A DNA stretch of 64,000 nt from Micromonospora pattaloongensis (GCF_900107255.1 NZ_FNPH01000001.1:992001-1056000), one strand, 5' to 3'. Positions 35,837-45,780 are shown, counted from the stretch's first letter. Numbers and translations: made by a program. The notes: generated by a model not told the origin, from the letters alone.

Positions 35837-36082
35837 ATGGGGGACGGGAGCGCAGGGGAGTGGCCGAAGCTACCCGGGGCTGTGACCCGGACCCCTCCAC
35901 GGCGATAGCGCCGCCCGCGACGCCGCCGCCAACGCTCTGCGCCACCGGCACGGTGGCCGCCCGGGCGCGCCACCACCCTCCTGGCGCCGAGACCCCACCA
36001 CGCAGCAGGGAGAGTCGCCGGCGTGCAGCAGTGCGACGGGGACGCGCATCCGCCCCGGGCCAAACACATTGCGCCCATTCGC

Positions 36083-36096
36083 GTTTCACGTGAAAC
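36083..36096. promoter_or_regulatory. parS: parS centromere site
   Basis: A perfect 14-bp palindrome GTTTCACGTGAAAC about 240 bp downstream of the parB stop codon. Confidence 0.95.
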
Positions 36097-36288
36097 GACG
36101 ATCCGCGCATCGGCTTCGCGTAGGGAGGGGTGGCGACCGCGGCGACGCCGATCGCGACCGCGGCGACGGCGGCCGGCACCGGTATCGCCGGACACGCGGC
36201 CGGCGTCGCGTCACCGAGCAGCTCGCAGGGCCGACGTACACCCCGAACGGCTCAGAGACGTGGTGCGCGGTTTGGCGTAGGCAACAAA

Positions 36289-36320
36289 ATGGCCGCGGAC
36301 CCGTCCGGGTCCGCGGCCAT
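36289..36320 (-). terminator. parB terminator
   Basis: A perfect 14-bp stem (36289-36302 with 36307-36320) with loop GTCC is followed, in the minus direction, by TTTTGTT. It is one of the few hairpins here with a T-run, just after the parB stop. Confidence 0.9.
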
Positions 36321-36337
36321 CGGCGCTGTGCAGGAAA

Positions 36338-37477
36338 TCAGTCTGCGGGCTTGCGGTCCTCGACCCCGATGATGCCGACGATCCGCTCCAGGTCGTCGAC
36401 GGTGGCGAACTCGATCGTGATCTTGCCCTTACTCCGCCCGATGTCCACCTTCACCCGAGTGTCGAACCGGTCGGAGAGCCGGTCGGCGAGATCGGTGAGC
36501 GCGGGCGCGTGCGGCTTCGCGCGGCGCTTGGGCGCCGCCTTCTTGGCCGGACCGTCCGAGAGCGCGAGCGAGACCAGCTCCTCGGTCGCGCGGACCGAGA
36601 GCCCCTCGGCGACGATCCGCTGCGCGAGCGACTCCTGCGTCTCCGCGTCCTCCAGCCCGAGCAGCGCCCGGGCATGACCGGCGGAGAGCACGCCCGCCGC
36701 GACCCGACGCTGCACGACGGCCGGCAGGTTGAGCAGACGAATTGTGTTCGAGATCTGCGGCCGGCTCCGGCCGATCCGGCGAGCCAGTTCCTCGTGCGTG
36801 ACGCCGAACTCGTCGAGGAGCTGCTGATAGGCCGCCGCTTCTTCCAGCGGGTTCAAGTTCGCCCGGTGGATGTTCTCCAGGAGGGCGTCGCGGAGCATCG
36901 CGTCGTCCCGGGTGTCGCGGACGATCGCGGGGATCGTCTCCCGCCCGACCGCCTGAGCTGCCCGCCACCGACGCTCACCCATGACCAGCTCGTACCGCTG
37001 CTCGTCGAGTTGCCGGACCACGATCGGCTGCAGGAAACCGACCTCTTGGATCGAGACCTTCAGCTCCTCGAGCGCTTCTTCGTCGAAGACCTGTCGTGGC
37101 TGTTTCGAGTTCGGGACGATCGACTCGATCGGCAGCTCGGCGAACCGGGCACCCGGCACGGGCGCGAGCTCAGGTGCCGATTCCGCCTCCGGCACGTCCC
37201 CGGACGCGGTCGTGGTCTCGACCGCCGGTGTCGCGTCGGGAGAGGCCGTCGCCGGGCTCTCTGCCGTCGCGGCGTTTTCCGCCGATGGAGGCGCGCTCTC
37301 CACCGATGGCGCGGCGCTCTCCGCCGGTGCCGCTGCTGCCGGTGCCGGTACCGGCGCGGGCGCCGGCGGCTGGCTGGGCTGCGCCTCGACGGTGGCGACC
37401 CCCGACGCCTGTACGGGGGCCGTGGGGATCAGAGCCCCGAGCCCTCGTCCGAGCCCGCCCCGCGGACGGTTCTTCAT
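36338..37477 (-). CDS. parB: Chromosome-partitioning protein ParB
   Basis: ParB is a CTP-dependent DNA clamp that loads at parS and organises the origin region. The 379-residue protein has the N-terminal [10 protein letters not shown] (9-18), which contacts ParA; a long Ala/Pro/Glu linker (about 20-120), longer than usual; the ParB/Srx CTP-binding domain ([37 protein letters not shown]); the helix-turn-helix ([26 protein letters not shown]); and a C-terminal dimerisation domain. parA ends 28 bp upstream on the same strand. Several parS sites lie on both sides. Confidence 0.97.
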   Translation of the reverse strand: MKNRPRGGLGRGLGALIPTAPVQASGVATVEAQPSQPPAPAPVPAPAAAAPAESAAPSVESAPPSAENAATAESPATASPDATPAVETTTASGDVPEAESAPELAPVPGARFAELPIESIVPNSKQPRQVFDEEALEELKVSIQEVGFLQPIVVRQLDEQRYELVMGERRWRAAQAVGRETIPAIVRDTRDDAMLRDALLENIHRANLNPLEEAAAYQQLLDEFGVTHEELARRIGRSRPQISNTIRLLNLPAVVQRRVAAGVLSAGHARALLGLEDAETQESLAQRIVAEGLSVRATEELVSLALSDGPAKKAAPKRRAKPHAPALTDLADRLSDRFDTRVKVDIGRSKGKITIEFATVDDLERIVGIIGVEDRKPAD

Positions 37478-37504
37478 GCCACGCCTCCCACCATCGTGTC
37501 CCGC

Positions 37505-38776
37505 CTACGCATTGTGGCCGAGGGGTGCTTTGACCCCGCGCTCCGCAATCTCCTGAGCCGCCTCGAAGTAGCTCGTCGCACCCCGCGAACCGGGATCGTA
37601 GGTCATAACGGACTGGCCGTAGCTCGGTGCCTCCGAGACGCGCACGTTCCGGGGGATGACCGCCTGGAGCACCTTGTCGCCGAAGTGGTTGCGCACGTCC
37701 TGCTCCACGGCGTCGGCGAGCCGCGTCCGCCGGTCGTACATCGTGAGCAGGATGGTCGAGACGTCGAGGTTGGGGTTGAGGTGCTGCTTGACCAGGTTGA
37801 TGTTGTTGATCAGCTGGTTCAGCCCCTCCAGCGCGTAGTACTCGCACTGAATAGGGATGAGCACCTCCTGGGCCGCGACCAGAGCGTTGACGGTCAGCAG
37901 CCCGAGTGACGGAGGACAGTCGATGAAGACGTAGTCGAATCGTTCGGGGTGCGCGGCGATGGCGCGGGCGAGTCGGGACTCGCGCGCCACCACGGACACC
38001 AGCTCGATCTCGGCACCGGCCAGGTCGATCGTGGCGGGTACGCACCAGAGGTTCGGGATGCCCTCGACGGCCTGGGCGACCTCGGCGAGCGGCACGTTGT
38101 CGATGAGACAGTCGTAGACGTCGGGCACACCGGCGTGATGGGGCACGTTCAGGCCGGTCGAAGCGTTGCCCTGGGGGTCCAGATCGACGACGAGCACCCG
38201 GTTTCCGTGCAGCGCCAGCGCCACCGCGAGATTAACCGTGGTCGTCGTCTTTCCGACGCCGCCCTTCTGGTTCGCGACGCACATGATCCGGGTGTGTGCC
38301 GGACGCGGCATCGAGACCTCGCCAGTCGGATTCAGGATCTGCACGGCGCGCAACGCCTCCATAGCCAATGGGGGATCATCCTCTTCACGCGACGGAGTTT
38401 CACGTGAAACGTATCCGTCGGCCGCCGGTTCATCCGGGAAGGGTCCGGTTGAAGCGCCGGGCGTGTCGGAGTGATTCGCGTCGGCGCGGTTCGGCTGCGC
38501 CACCTCGACACGGGCGGAGGCGGTCGCCGCCGGCGGCCGCGGCGCCGGGGGATAGGGAGCGCTGGTCGGGGCCTCCGGCTGGGGCACCGTGGCGTATCCC
38601 GAGTAGCCGCTGCCGACCCGGGGCTGTGGCACCGCCCCGACATCGCCGCCCGCCCGCCGGCCCTCCCGGTCGCCCGGCCGACCGTCGTCCTCGGTTTCAC
38701 GTGAAACCGGGGTGGCGCCAGCGCGACGGCCGCGCACGCTCAGCTCCGGGTCGTCGTATCTACCCTTGTCATGCAC
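37505..38776 (-). CDS. parA: Chromosome-partitioning ATPase ParA
   Basis: This MinD-like ATPase binds DNA and moves ParB-parS complexes. The catalytic core runs from ANQKGGVGKTTTTVNLA (deviant Walker A) through DLDPQGNASTG and FIDCPPSLGLL to the C terminus. The start is uncertain: GTG 38776 gives 423 residues with a 160-residue polar N-terminal extension; the frame stays open further upstream, and starts nearer the core (such as ATG 38362) are possible. The extension contains VSRET twice (24-28 and 123-127), each encoded by a parS palindrome. Together with parB it forms the segregation operon. Confidence 0.93.
   Translation of the reverse strand: MHDKGRYDDPELSVRGRRAGATPVSRETEDDGRPGDREGRRAGGDVGAVPQPRVGSGYSGYATVPQPEAPTSAPYPPAPRPPAATASARVEVAQPNRADANHSDTPGASTGPFPDEPAADGYVSRETPSREEDDPPLAMEALRAVQILNPTGEVSMPRPAHTRIMCVANQKGGVGKTTTTVNLAVALALHGNRVLVVDLDPQGNASTGLNVPHHAGVPDVYDCLIDNVPLAEVAQAVEGIPNLWCVPATIDLAGAEIELVSVVARESRLARAIAAHPERFDYVFIDCPPSLGLLTVNALVAAQEVLIPIQCEYYALEGLNQLINNINLVKQHLNPNLDVSTILLTMYDRRTRLADAVEQDVRNHFGDKVLQAVIPRNVRVSEAPSYGQSVMTYDPGSRGATSYFEAAQEIAERGVKAPLGHNA
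38397..38410. promoter_or_regulatory. parS: parS centromere site inside parA
   Basis: A perfect 14-bp palindrome GTTTCACGTGAAAC lies within the 5' part of parA, read in frame as Val-Ser-Arg-Glu-Thr. Confidence 0.95.
38694..38707. promoter_or_regulatory. parS: parS centromere site inside parA
   Basis: A perfect 14-bp palindrome GTTTCACGTGAAAC near the proposed parA start, again encoding VSRET in the same frame. Confidence 0.95.
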
Positions 38777-39160
38777 CGTGTCATCCCTGCCCGCTTCGGA
38801 TGGATCGGCACCGGCAGCGCTTCCCTCCGCGCTATCGGACGTAGCGTATGGACCGGCAAGAAACGGCGATGGCTGCATCCCTCCGCTCACCGCCGCCCGG
38901 TCCACACTACCGACGCGCGGCCAGCCTACGGCCGATGGTCTGCTGTGGCCACGGCTGTCCGCGACGTGAGCCCGATCGATGCCCGAAGACGGGACGACAA
39001 ACACCAGGAAACCGGACGTAAGCCGCAGAGTTCCACCGAATCGTGGTGGGGCGTCGACCGGCCAACCGACCTCCACCGTCCGCCCGACGTGCGCGTGTCC
39101 GACGTCACCGTTCGGCGTGGCAGAGTCTGCGCCGTCTTTCGGCGACCCCCACCCGACCAT
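38777..39160. other. rsmG / parA intergenic region or extended parA 5' end
   Basis: This 384-bp stretch lies between the rsmG stop and the proposed parA start. The parA frame remains open through it, so a longer ParA cannot be excluded, but the encoded residues look random. No other gene or clear signal was seen. Confidence 0.5.
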
Positions 39161-40039
39161 CTAGTCCCTCCGCGATCTCCCGCGCCCGGGCCTCCCCTCC
39201 GATTTGGAGCGGCGACCCGAGCGGGCCGCCTTTCTAGACGACCCTGCACGTGCCGGCACGACGTCGCGCTCTCGAACGATCTCCACGACGGTCGTCGGCG
39301 GCTCGATCAACTCGACCCCGCAGCACCTAACGACCGGGGTGCCACCGCCGAAGCGATCAATTACGTCACGGTGCTGCACCACTTCATCGGCCGCCGACGC
39401 GCCCTTCAGAGCGAGGACCCGGCCGCCGATCGCGGCCAGCGGAAGGCACCAACCGGCGAGCCGGTCGAGCGGGGCGACCGCGCGGGCGGTGACGATGTCG
39501 GCGGGGGAGGGAAGCGCATCGCGGCCAGCGTCGGGGATGGCGTCTTCGGCCCGCGCCCGGAGCACCGTGACAGTGTCCTCGAGCCCGAGCGCCGCGACGG
39601 CCTCGGAGAGAAACGCGGTGCGGCGGGCGAGCGGCTCGACCAACGTGACGGCGAGGTCGGGCCGCGCCACCGCCAGCACGAGTCCGGGTAGGCCGGCACC
39701 GGAGCCGACGTCGACGACGGACGCGCCGGTCGGGATGAGTTCGGCGACCGCGGCGCAGTTCAACAGGTGGCGTTCCCAGATCCGCGGGGCCTCCCGCGGG
39801 CCGATGAGCCCCCGGACGACGCCGTCGGTCGCGAGTAGATCCGCGTACGCCTCGGCCAGGTCGAGCCGATCGCCGAACAGGGCACGGGCCGCGTCGGCCA
39901 ACTCCGCGGGCAGCGGTACGGCGCGCGGTCCGGTGTGCGCCGGTGGCGCGGTCGGGCCCGACAACGGGACCGGCCCGGGTGCCGTGGTGCCACCCGGGCC
40001 GGACTCTGCGCCAGTCGCGCGTTCGTATGGTGCGGTCAT
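39161..40039 (-). CDS. rsmG: 16S rRNA (guanine(527)-N7)-methyltransferase RsmG
   Basis: RsmG (GidB) methylates G527 of 16S rRNA; its loss gives low-level streptomycin resistance. The 292-residue product has a variable Pro/Ala-rich N terminus, the conserved [21 protein letters not shown] and [16 protein letters not shown] segments, the SAM motif [17 protein letters not shown], and [29 protein letters not shown]. The C terminus is extended and basic ([14 protein letters not shown]), longer than in E. coli. ATG 40039 lies 8 bp after the jag stop, within the conserved rpmH-to-parB block. Confidence 0.95.
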   Translation of the reverse strand: MTAPYERATGAESGPGGTTAPGPVPLSGPTAPPAHTGPRAVPLPAELADAARALFGDRLDLAEAYADLLATDGVVRGLIGPREAPRIWERHLLNCAAVAELIPTGASVVDVGSGAGLPGLVLAVARPDLAVTLVEPLARRTAFLSEAVAALGLEDTVTVLRARAEDAIPDAGRDALPSPADIVTARAVAPLDRLAGWCLPLAAIGGRVLALKGASAADEVVQHRDVIDRFGGGTPVVRCCGVELIEPPTTVVEIVRERDVVPARAGSSRKAARSGRRSKSEGRPGRGRSRRD

Positions 40040-40046
40040 CGCGTCG

Positions 40047-40634
40047 TCAGTCGACCGGGCGCACGACGATGCGCCGGTTCGGCTCGACGCCCTCGGACTC
40101 ACTCTGCACGCCGTCAAGCGCGTTGATCACGTCGTGCACGCACTTCCGCTCGAAGGCGGACATCGGCTCCAGCCGGACGGGCTCGCCGTACTCCTTGACC
40201 TTCTCGACCGCGTTCTTGGCCACCGCTGCGAGCTCCTTACGGCGGTTGGCCCGGTAGCCGCCGACATCGAGCAGAAGGCGGCTGGGGGTGCCGGTCTGCC
40301 GGAAGACCGCGAGCCGGGTCAACTCCTGCAGCGCCTCCAAGGTCGCACCCCGCTGGCCGACCAACGCCTGCAGGCGACCACCGACGACCTCGACGACCGG
40401 GCGGCCACCCGCGACCAGTTCGTCGATGTCGCCGTCGTAGTCCAGGATGTCGAGCAGGCCCTCGACGTAGTCCGCCGCGATCTCGCTCTGCCGGAAGAGG
40501 TCGCTCTCGGTGCTGCTGCGCGCCCCGGTCGCGGTCTCCTCGTCGTCGGTCTCCACGTCCTGCACCGCGACCGTGGTCGGGGCGTCCTCCTCGTCAACGG
40601 GCTGCTCGGTGCGGGGAAGGCTGGTGTCCGTCAC
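40047..40634 (-). CDS. jag: Jag/KhpB family RNA-binding protein (KH and R3H domains)
   Basis: The 195-residue protein has an acidic N-terminal tail, a KH-like domain (about 75-140; [31 protein letters not shown] with the GxxG-type loop) and a C-terminal R3H domain (about 145-195; [32 protein letters not shown]). The family binds RNA and affects cell division and wall synthesis in Gram-positives. Start GTG 40634 has GGAG 8 nt upstream. It lies between yidC and rsmG as in almost all actinomycetes. Confidence 0.93.
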   Translation of the reverse strand: MTDTSLPRTEQPVDEEDAPTTVAVQDVETDDEETATGARSSTESDLFRQSEIAADYVEGLLDILDYDGDIDELVAGGRPVVEVVGGRLQALVGQRGATLEALQELTRLAVFRQTGTPSRLLLDVGGYRANRRKELAAVAKNAVEKVKEYGEPVRLEPMSAFERKCVHDVINALDGVQSESEGVEPNRRIVVRPVD

Positions 40635-40826
40635 GGTCTCATCTCCGTACTCGCTCGGCCGGACCTGTCCGGTCCGCTGGTTCCCCGGGGCCGGCGGGAG
40701 ATCGCCGATGCCCACGGGCACGTCTGGTGGTCCGCCCGTCGTTCGCGACGGAGAGGGGAGCGCCACCGTGGCCGGGGAGCGGCGTCGCGTGCGGCGCGAG
40801 CCGCGGTCCCCGGCCTACCGGTCGCG

Positions 40827-41819
40827 TCAACCCTGGCGCTTGGCCGGGCGGCCCTTCTTGGGGTTCGCCGGCCTGGCGCCCGGCTTGGGAGCGAGCGCCT
40901 TACCCGGCGTCGTCGGCTTGGTCTCCGGCTGCGCGTCGGTCTGCTTCGCGCGCCCGAAGAGGCCGCCCTTGGTCGGCTGCGCCTTCTTCGCCGGCGCCGG
41001 GATCGGCTTGCCGTCCTTGCCGATGACCGGTGGCGGCGGGAACTTGCGGAGCACCCACTGCTGCTGGCCGAGGGTGAAGAGGTTGTTGGTGACCCAGTAG
41101 ATGATCACGCCGATCGGGAAGATCGCGCCGGAGACGAGCAGCGAGAGCGGAATGCCGTAGAGCATGAGCTTCTGGACCATGCGCTGCTGGGGGTCCTCGG
41201 CCCAGCCCGTCTTGAGGATCATCTGACGGCTGGTCAGGTAGGTCGTGGCCATCATGATCAGGACGAGGATGCCGGCGATGACCTTGACGGTGGTGCCGTT
41301 CGCCTGGAGCCGCGCCAGCTCATCGGCGGTGGAGCCGAACTTGCCGGCGATCGGCGCGGTGAACAGCTTCGCGGTCGCCGCGCTGTCGAACTGCTCCGCG
41401 GTCCAGCCGTACAGCGTCTTGGCCTGCTTGCCCGGGTCGAGCCGGCGGAGCACGTGGAAGAGACCGAGGAAGACCGGAATCTGGAGGAACATGGGCAGAC
41501 AGCCCATGAGCGGGTTCGCCTTCTCCGTCCGGTAGAGCTCCATCATCTCCTTCTGGAGCGTCTCCCGGTCACCCTTGTGCTTCTCCTGCAGCTCCTTGAC
41601 CTTGGGCTGGAGCGCCTGCATGGCCCGCTGCGACTTGATCTGCTTGACGAAGACCGGGAACAGGATCACCCGGACCGTGACCACCAGGAAGATGATCGAG
41701 AGGATCCAGGCCCAGTTCGTGCCGATCACGGCGTTGACCGGCACGCCGATCGCGTCCCAGACCGAGTGCCAGAACAGCAGGATCCACGAGATCGCCCAGT
41801 AGACCCAGTCGAGACTCAA
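40827..41819 (-). CDS. yidC: Membrane protein insertase YidC
   Basis: YidC/Oxa1 inserts membrane proteins with or without SecYEG. The 330-residue protein has five membrane segments (around residues 8-28, 36-58, 105-125, 175-200, 220-240), the conserved [32 protein letters not shown] cytoplasmic loop read in parts, and [19 protein letters not shown]. There is no N-terminal signal or large periplasmic domain, as usual for actinobacteria. The last 75 residues are Lys/Pro-rich and basic, able to bind ribosomes. Its start overlaps the yidD stop by 4 bp. Confidence 0.97.
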   Translation of the reverse strand: MSLDWVYWAISWILLFWHSVWDAIGVPVNAVIGTNWAWILSIIFLVVTVRVILFPVFVKQIKSQRAMQALQPKVKELQEKHKGDRETLQKEMMELYRTEKANPLMGCLPMFLQIPVFLGLFHVLRRLDPGKQAKTLYGWTAEQFDSAATAKLFTAPIAGKFGSTADELARLQANGTTVKVIAGILVLIMMATTYLTSRQMILKTGWAEDPQQRMVQKLMLYGIPLSLLVSGAIFPIGVIIYWVTNNLFTLGQQQWVLRKFPPPPVIGKDGKPIPAPAKKAQPTKGGLFGRAKQTDAQPETKPTTPGKALAPKPGARPANPKKGRPAKRQG

Positions 41820-42106
41820 TTCGGGGCTCCAGTCACGTCGACGCGAGGGTGGCGGCGGCCCGGGGGCACCGGGTCATATCCACCGGGGTGGAAGGGGTGA
41901 CAGCGCAGCAGTCGCCGGACCGCGAGGCCGATCCCCCGTAACGGACCGTGCCCCGCGATCGCCTCGAGGGCGTAGGCGCTGCACGACGGGTAGAACCGAC
42001 AGCGGGCCGGCAGTGCCGGGCTTATCCAACGACGGTACGCGATGATGGGTCCGGCCAGCATGCGGCCACCGAGTGTCGGCGGCCGCGGCGGCATGTCGGC
42101 GTTCAC
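41816..42106 (-). CDS. yidD: Membrane protein insertion efficiency factor YidD
   Basis: This small membrane-associated protein helps YidC-dependent insertion. The 96-residue product contains the family core [27 protein letters not shown] and ending [17 protein letters not shown], with the conserved cysteines in CRFYPSCS and RCHP. It overlaps rnpA at its start and yidC at its stop, each by 4 bp, indicating translational coupling through rnpA-yidD-yidC. Confidence 0.96.
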   Translation of the reverse strand: MNADMPPRPPTLGGRMLAGPIIAYRRWISPALPARCRFYPSCSAYALEAIAGHGPLRGIGLAVRRLLRCHPFHPGGYDPVPPGRRHPRVDVTGAPN

Positions 42107-42504
42107 CGTGGCCGCCGCGCGGGCCGGGACGCTGCCGCGAGCGCCGCGTCCAGATCGGCCCCGAGCCGGGCGTACGGGAGGCCGGCGGCCTCGGGCAGCG
42201 CCCGCACCACCACGGTGGCACCGGGCGGCAGGGCGGCGAGCCGCTCCCTGGTGAGGTGCCGCAGCTGGCGGCGTACCCGGTTCCGGACGACCGCGTTCCC
42301 GACGGCCTTGGACACGACGAAGCCGGCGCGGGCCGGGAGCTGTTGCGAATCGCTCCCGGCCGGCGCCGGCTTCGGTGTTCCTTCTTCACGTGCGGGCGGA
42401 AGGGTGAGGTGAACCACCACCGCACCCCGGCCGGCCCGCCGTCCACGACGGACCGCCGCGGCGAACTCGGTGCTGCGCCGCAGTCGCTGCGCGGCGGACA
42501 GCAT
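42103..42504 (-). CDS. rnpA: Ribonuclease P protein component
   Basis: RnpA assists the RNase P RNA in maturing tRNA 5' ends. The 133-residue protein starts [26 protein letters not shown], has the central [27 protein letters not shown]-motif helix that contacts RNA (in two conserved pieces), and ends with [14 protein letters not shown]. It is 35 bp downstream of rpmH, and its stop overlaps the start of yidD. Confidence 0.96.
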   Translation of the reverse strand: MLSAAQRLRRSTEFAAAVRRGRRAGRGAVVVHLTLPPAREEGTPKPAPAGSDSQQLPARAGFVVSKAVGNAVVRNRVRRQLRHLTRERLAALPPGATVVVRALPEAAGLPYARLGADLDAALAAASRPARRPR

Positions 42505-42539
42505 GCCTACATGTTCCCCGGAGCGGTCGCCGTCAGGCC

Positions 42540-42677
42540 TCAGGCCGACAGGCGGTCACGGCCCTTGGAGCGGCGGGCGGAGAGGATGGCGCGGCCGGCC
42601 CGGGTGCGCATGCGCAGCCGGAAGCCGTGGGTCTTTGCGCGCCGGCGGTTGTTGGGCTGGTACGTGCGCTTGCTCAC
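42540..42677 (-). CDS. rpmH: 50S ribosomal protein L34
   Basis: The 45-residue highly basic protein reads [19 protein letters not shown] at its start and ends [11 protein letters not shown], the invariant L34 sequence. The start is GTG 42677 with GGAGAG upstream; a longer reading to 42827 would be non-conserved. It opens the leftward rpmH-rnpA-yidD-yidC-jag-rsmG-parA-parB block and is divergent from dnaA. Confidence 0.97.
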   Translation of the reverse strand: MSKRTYQPNNRRRAKTHGFRLRMRTRAGRAILSARRSKGRDRLSA

Positions 42678-43325
42678 GTCAGGCTCTCCGTCTTCGTACG
42701 CCCCGCACGGTGCCGTCCGGGGTCGTGTGATGGTCTTCGGCCCTCGCACCGCCGACGGTTGCCGCGGTCGTGGCCATACTTTGCGCGGCTCGACGGCGGT
42801 TGACGTGCGACCGCGAGCAGCGAACACCCGTCACCCTACCAGAGGGCAACGGAGCAGCCGCTCCAGCTTACGCACCGCGACAATCACCGTCAAACACCGT
42901 GAGTCACCGGACACGCCGTGCCGGCCCGCCTCCACGGTACGCCCGCGAAGGTGGTTTTCACTCATGCCGAGAACGGGCGCGGTGGCCAGCGGTTGAAGGG
43001 TTGTGGACAACGCTGTTAGCGTGCCCGTTTGCCGGTCGGCCTCGTGCACCTGTGGCGCGGGCATCGGGGGCAGAACCGGATGAGGCAGTCGATCGTTCGG
43101 AAAGGTGAACCCGCTTCAGCACTGCCCGGCCGTCAGGAAGGTCACGTCGAGTGGGGACCGAGACCGGTCGGTACACAGGATGTGGATAACCTGTGGACGA
43201 CGGTCCGGGAGCTGCTCTGCCCACCGGATATTTTGGCTGGTAGCGAGCGGCGCGGGCGCCGAATTGGCCACCTCGGCAGCGTCAGACGGCGGCCGGGAAG
43301 CGGAAGCGATGGGGGTGGCGCGACG
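42678..43325. other. rpmH / dnaA divergent intergenic region with DnaA boxes
   Basis: This 648-bp region holds the promoters of rpmH (leftward) and dnaA (rightward). It contains two perfect DnaA 9-mers on the minus strand (43002-43010 and 43181-43189) and one single-mismatch 9-mer (43192-43200). The dnaA frame is open back to 43029, but the codons before 43326 are unlike DnaA. No gene was found. Confidence 0.7.
43002..43200 (-). promoter_or_regulatory. DnaA boxes in the dnaA promoter region
   Basis: TGTGGACAA (43002-43010) and TGTGGATAA (43181-43189) are perfect, and TGTGGACGA (43192-43200) has one mismatch. DnaA autorepression through promoter boxes is known in several bacteria, including Streptomyces, so this is a likely autoregulatory set. 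Confidence 0.75.
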
Positions 43326-45260
43326 GTGGCCGAGACGGTCGACCTTGCCGCGGTGTGGATGGCCGCGACGGAGGAGCTGGCGGACGAGATCATCTCGGCC
43401 CAGCAGCGTGCCTACCTCCGGCTGACCCGGCTGCGCGCCATCGTCGAGGACACCGCGCTGCTCGCGGTGCCGGACGCCTTCACCCGCGACGTCATCGAAT
43501 CCCGACTGCGCCCGGCGATCACCGAGGCGCTCTCCCGGAGACTGGGCCGCGCCATCCAGGTGGCCGTGACGGTCCGGCCGCCCGAGGACGGACAGGGTCG
43601 CCCCACCGGCACGCTGTACGGCAGTGCCACCACGGACGGCGGGTTCCCGGCCCCCTCCGGTTATCCGGAGGACTACCACCAGGGCGGCCTCGGTCGGGCG
43701 CCCGAGCCACGCCGGGCGGGATCGGAGTCGGGGGAGCAGCCGGTCATTCAGGCGCGTGACACCGCGCCCGCACCGCACGCGTTCCCGCACGCCGCGCCCC
43801 CGGCCGACCCACTGCCGGCGGCCCGCAACGCACAGGAGGCGCTGTTCGCGGCTCCCTATCCCGACCAGGTCGCCCCGGCGGGTCCGGGCCCCGACCGCCG
43901 CGGCGGCACGCAACGCGGCCTGGAGTACCCGGACCCCGGCTACCCCGAGGCGGAGCACCGGCCGACGGACCATCGGGGGTTGCCGCGCGACGCGGACCAC
44001 CGCGGGATGGACGCGCGCGAGACCGAGCGAGACCCGCAGCGCGGCGCGATGGACCACCGGCAGCCGGACCGGCGTTACCACGAGAGCGCACACCAGCCGC
44101 AACTCGGCCCGCGCGACGAGCCGCTGCGGCGCGAGGGAACCGACAACGGGCCGGGTCGGCTGTCGGCCGACCGCCGCGCGCCCGGTCGTGACGACCGCCG
44201 CCCCGGCGCGGGCCCGGAGACCGGAGGCAGCGGGAACCGGCTCAACCCGAAGTACATGTTCGAGACGTTCGTCATCGGCTCGTCGAACCGGTTCGCCCAC
44301 GCGGCGTCCGTCGCCGTCGCCGAGTCGCCGGCGAAGGCGTACAACCCGCTCTTCATCTACGGCCACTCCGGGCTGGGCAAGACGCACCTGCTGCACGCGA
44401 TCGGGCATTACGCGACGACGCTGGGCCACGCCCGTTCCGTGCGCTACGTCTCCACCGAAGAGTTCACCAACGACTTCATCAACTCCCTGCGGGACGACAA
44501 GATCAGCGCCTTCCAGCGGCGCTACCGCGACGTGGACATCCTCCTGATCGACGACATCCAGTTCCTGGAGAACCGGGAGCGGACCCAGGAGGAGTTCTTC
44601 CACACCTTCAACACCCTGCACAACGCGAACAAGCAGATCGTGATCACCTCGGACCGCTCGCCGAAGCAGCTGGCGACGCTGGAGGATCGGCTGCGCACCC
44701 GCTTCGAGTGGGGACTGCTCGCCGACATCCAGCCGCCGGACCTGGAGACGCGGATCGCGATCCTGCAGAAGAAGGCGGCGCAGGAGCGGCTGTTCGCGCC
44801 GCCGGACGTCTTGGAGTTCATCGCCTCCCGGATCTCCGCCTCCATCCGCGAGCTCGAGGGCGCGCTGATCCGGGTCACCGCGTTCGCCTCGTTGACCCGA
44901 TCGCCGGTCGAGCTGTCGCTGGCCGAGGAGGTCCTGCGGGACTTCATCCCCGACGGTGCCGGGCCGGAGATCACCGCCGACCAGATCATGGTCTCCACCG
45001 CGGACTACTTCGGCGTGAGCATGGAGGACCTGCGCGGCCACTCGCGCTCGCGCGTTCTGGTCAACGCCCGCCAGGTCGCCATGTACCTCTGTCGCGAGCT
45101 GACCGACCTCTCCCTGCCCCGGATCGGCCAGGCCTTCGGTGGCCGCGACCACACCACGGTGATGCACGCGGACCGGAAGATCCGCCAGCAGATGGCCGAA
45201 CGGCGGTCGCTCTACAACCAGATCGCCGAGCTCACCAACCGGATCAAGCAGAACTCATAG
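43326..45260 (+). CDS. dnaA: Chromosomal replication initiator DnaA
   Basis: DnaA binds the oriC boxes and opens the duplex. From GTG 43326 the product is 644 residues: domain I (1 to about 85, [16 protein letters not shown]), a long charged, Arg/Asp/Pro-rich domain II (about 86-305, longer than in most bacteria but usual in actinomycetes), the AAA+ domain (Walker [10 protein letters not shown] 346-354; [21 protein letters not shown]) and domain IV with the DNA-binding signature [14 protein letters not shown] near the end. Upstream in-frame codons lack DnaA likeness, so the GTG is chosen. oriC follows directly. Confidence 0.98.
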   Translation: MAETVDLAAVWMAATEELADEIISAQQRAYLRLTRLRAIVEDTALLAVPDAFTRDVIESRLRPAITEALSRRLGRAIQVAVTVRPPEDGQGRPTGTLYGSATTDGGFPAPSGYPEDYHQGGLGRAPEPRRAGSESGEQPVIQARDTAPAPHAFPHAAPPADPLPAARNAQEALFAAPYPDQVAPAGPGPDRRGGTQRGLEYPDPGYPEAEHRPTDHRGLPRDADHRGMDARETERDPQRGAMDHRQPDRRYHESAHQPQLGPRDEPLRREGTDNGPGRLSADRRAPGRDDRRPGAGPETGGSGNRLNPKYMFETFVIGSSNRFAHAASVAVAESPAKAYNPLFIYGHSGLGKTHLLHAIGHYATTLGHARSVRYVSTEEFTNDFINSLRDDKISAFQRRYRDVDILLIDDIQFLENRERTQEEFFHTFNTLHNANKQIVITSDRSPKQLATLEDRLRTRFEWGLLADIQPPDLETRIAILQKKAAQERLFAPPDVLEFIASRISASIRELEGALIRVTAFASLTRSPVELSLAEEVLRDFIPDGAGPEITADQIMVSTADYFGVSMEDLRGHSRSRVLVNARQVAMYLCRELTDLSLPRIGQAFGGRDHTTVMHADRKIRQQMAERRSLYNQIAELTNRIKQNS

Positions 45261-45471
45261 CCGCCGGGCCCACCGCCGCAGCGCCGTCCTGTGCGCCCGG
45301 CCGTGGGCTTTTCCACGTTCGTCCACACGTTATCCACCCCGTCTTTCCACCACCCGTGGACAACCGGCGGTGCCGTCTGCTCGCAGAACCCACAACCTGT
45401 GGACAACTTCTGGGGACGACAGTGTGGACGACAGCCGGCTGTCCACGGATTCGAATCCACCTGTGTGCACG

Positions 45472-45563
45472 CTGTTGAAGGTTCTGGGGATGTCGACGGA
45501 CCGGAGGCCACGTTGTCCACGGCCCGCCCTCGGCTGTGCATGTCCTGTTGAAGGTTCTGGGGA
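45472..45563. repeat. 19-bp direct repeat in oriC
   Basis: CTGTTGAAGGTTCTGGGGA occurs perfectly at 45472-45490 and 45545-45563, 73 bp apart, and both copies are preceded by TGTGCA-like DNA. It is not a DnaA box. Confidence 0.9.
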
Positions 45564-45590
45564 AGAACATGACCTTCCACGGTGCGATCA

Positions 45591-45606
45591 TCCCCACAGG
45601 TGGGGA
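45591..45606. repeat. Inverted repeat in oriC
   Basis: TCCCCAC and GTGGGGA are perfect 7-bp arms separated by AG, between two groups of DnaA boxes. Confidence 0.8.
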
Positions 45607-45780
45607 GAAACCCAGGGGATATCCGGTGGATGACCGGTGGACAACTGGGGACAACCGTGGAAACGGCGACGCCTGTGGAGATCCGGGCACGTTATTACCG
45701 TGGTTCTCCACACCCAAACCACCGGTGGATAACGTGGTTGACCTGCGAAAACGCCCGATCTCCACAGATCACACAGCCCC

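Larger units (their letters stand above)
34088..36337. other. 2.2-kb gene-free region upstream of parB with parS sites and repeats
   Basis: No convincing gene was found in this stretch; the open frames present have no family resemblance. It contains three perfect parS palindromes (34230, 34855, 36083), three one-mismatch DnaA 9-mers (34197-34205, 34253-34261, 34266-34274), a stretch rich in GACGTCCG words (35400-35630), a 25-bp tandem repeat (35737-35836) and the parB terminator. A few peptide-like segments near 34640-34840 in three different frames could be the remains of a gene. Confidence 0.7.

Noticed and set aside
35737-35850. Repeat array considered as a CRISPR
   Set aside because: The 25-bp units are directly abutting without unique spacers and no cas gene is present; it is a simple tandem repeat.
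34200-36200. Several open frames of 130-280 codons on both strands in the parS region
   Set aside because: They overlap each other in all frames, have no family likeness and consist mostly of Arg/Pro/Ala-rich sequence expected from high GC; none was called as a gene.
40071-41900. Very long plus-strand frame (near 39204-41900) opposite jag and yidC
   Set aside because: It is the antisense shadow of rsmG, jag and yidC, whose conserved motifs are on the minus strand.
42381-42400. TTCACGTG in rnpA as another parS
   Set aside because: Only half of the palindrome is present (TTCACGTGCGGG), so it was not counted.
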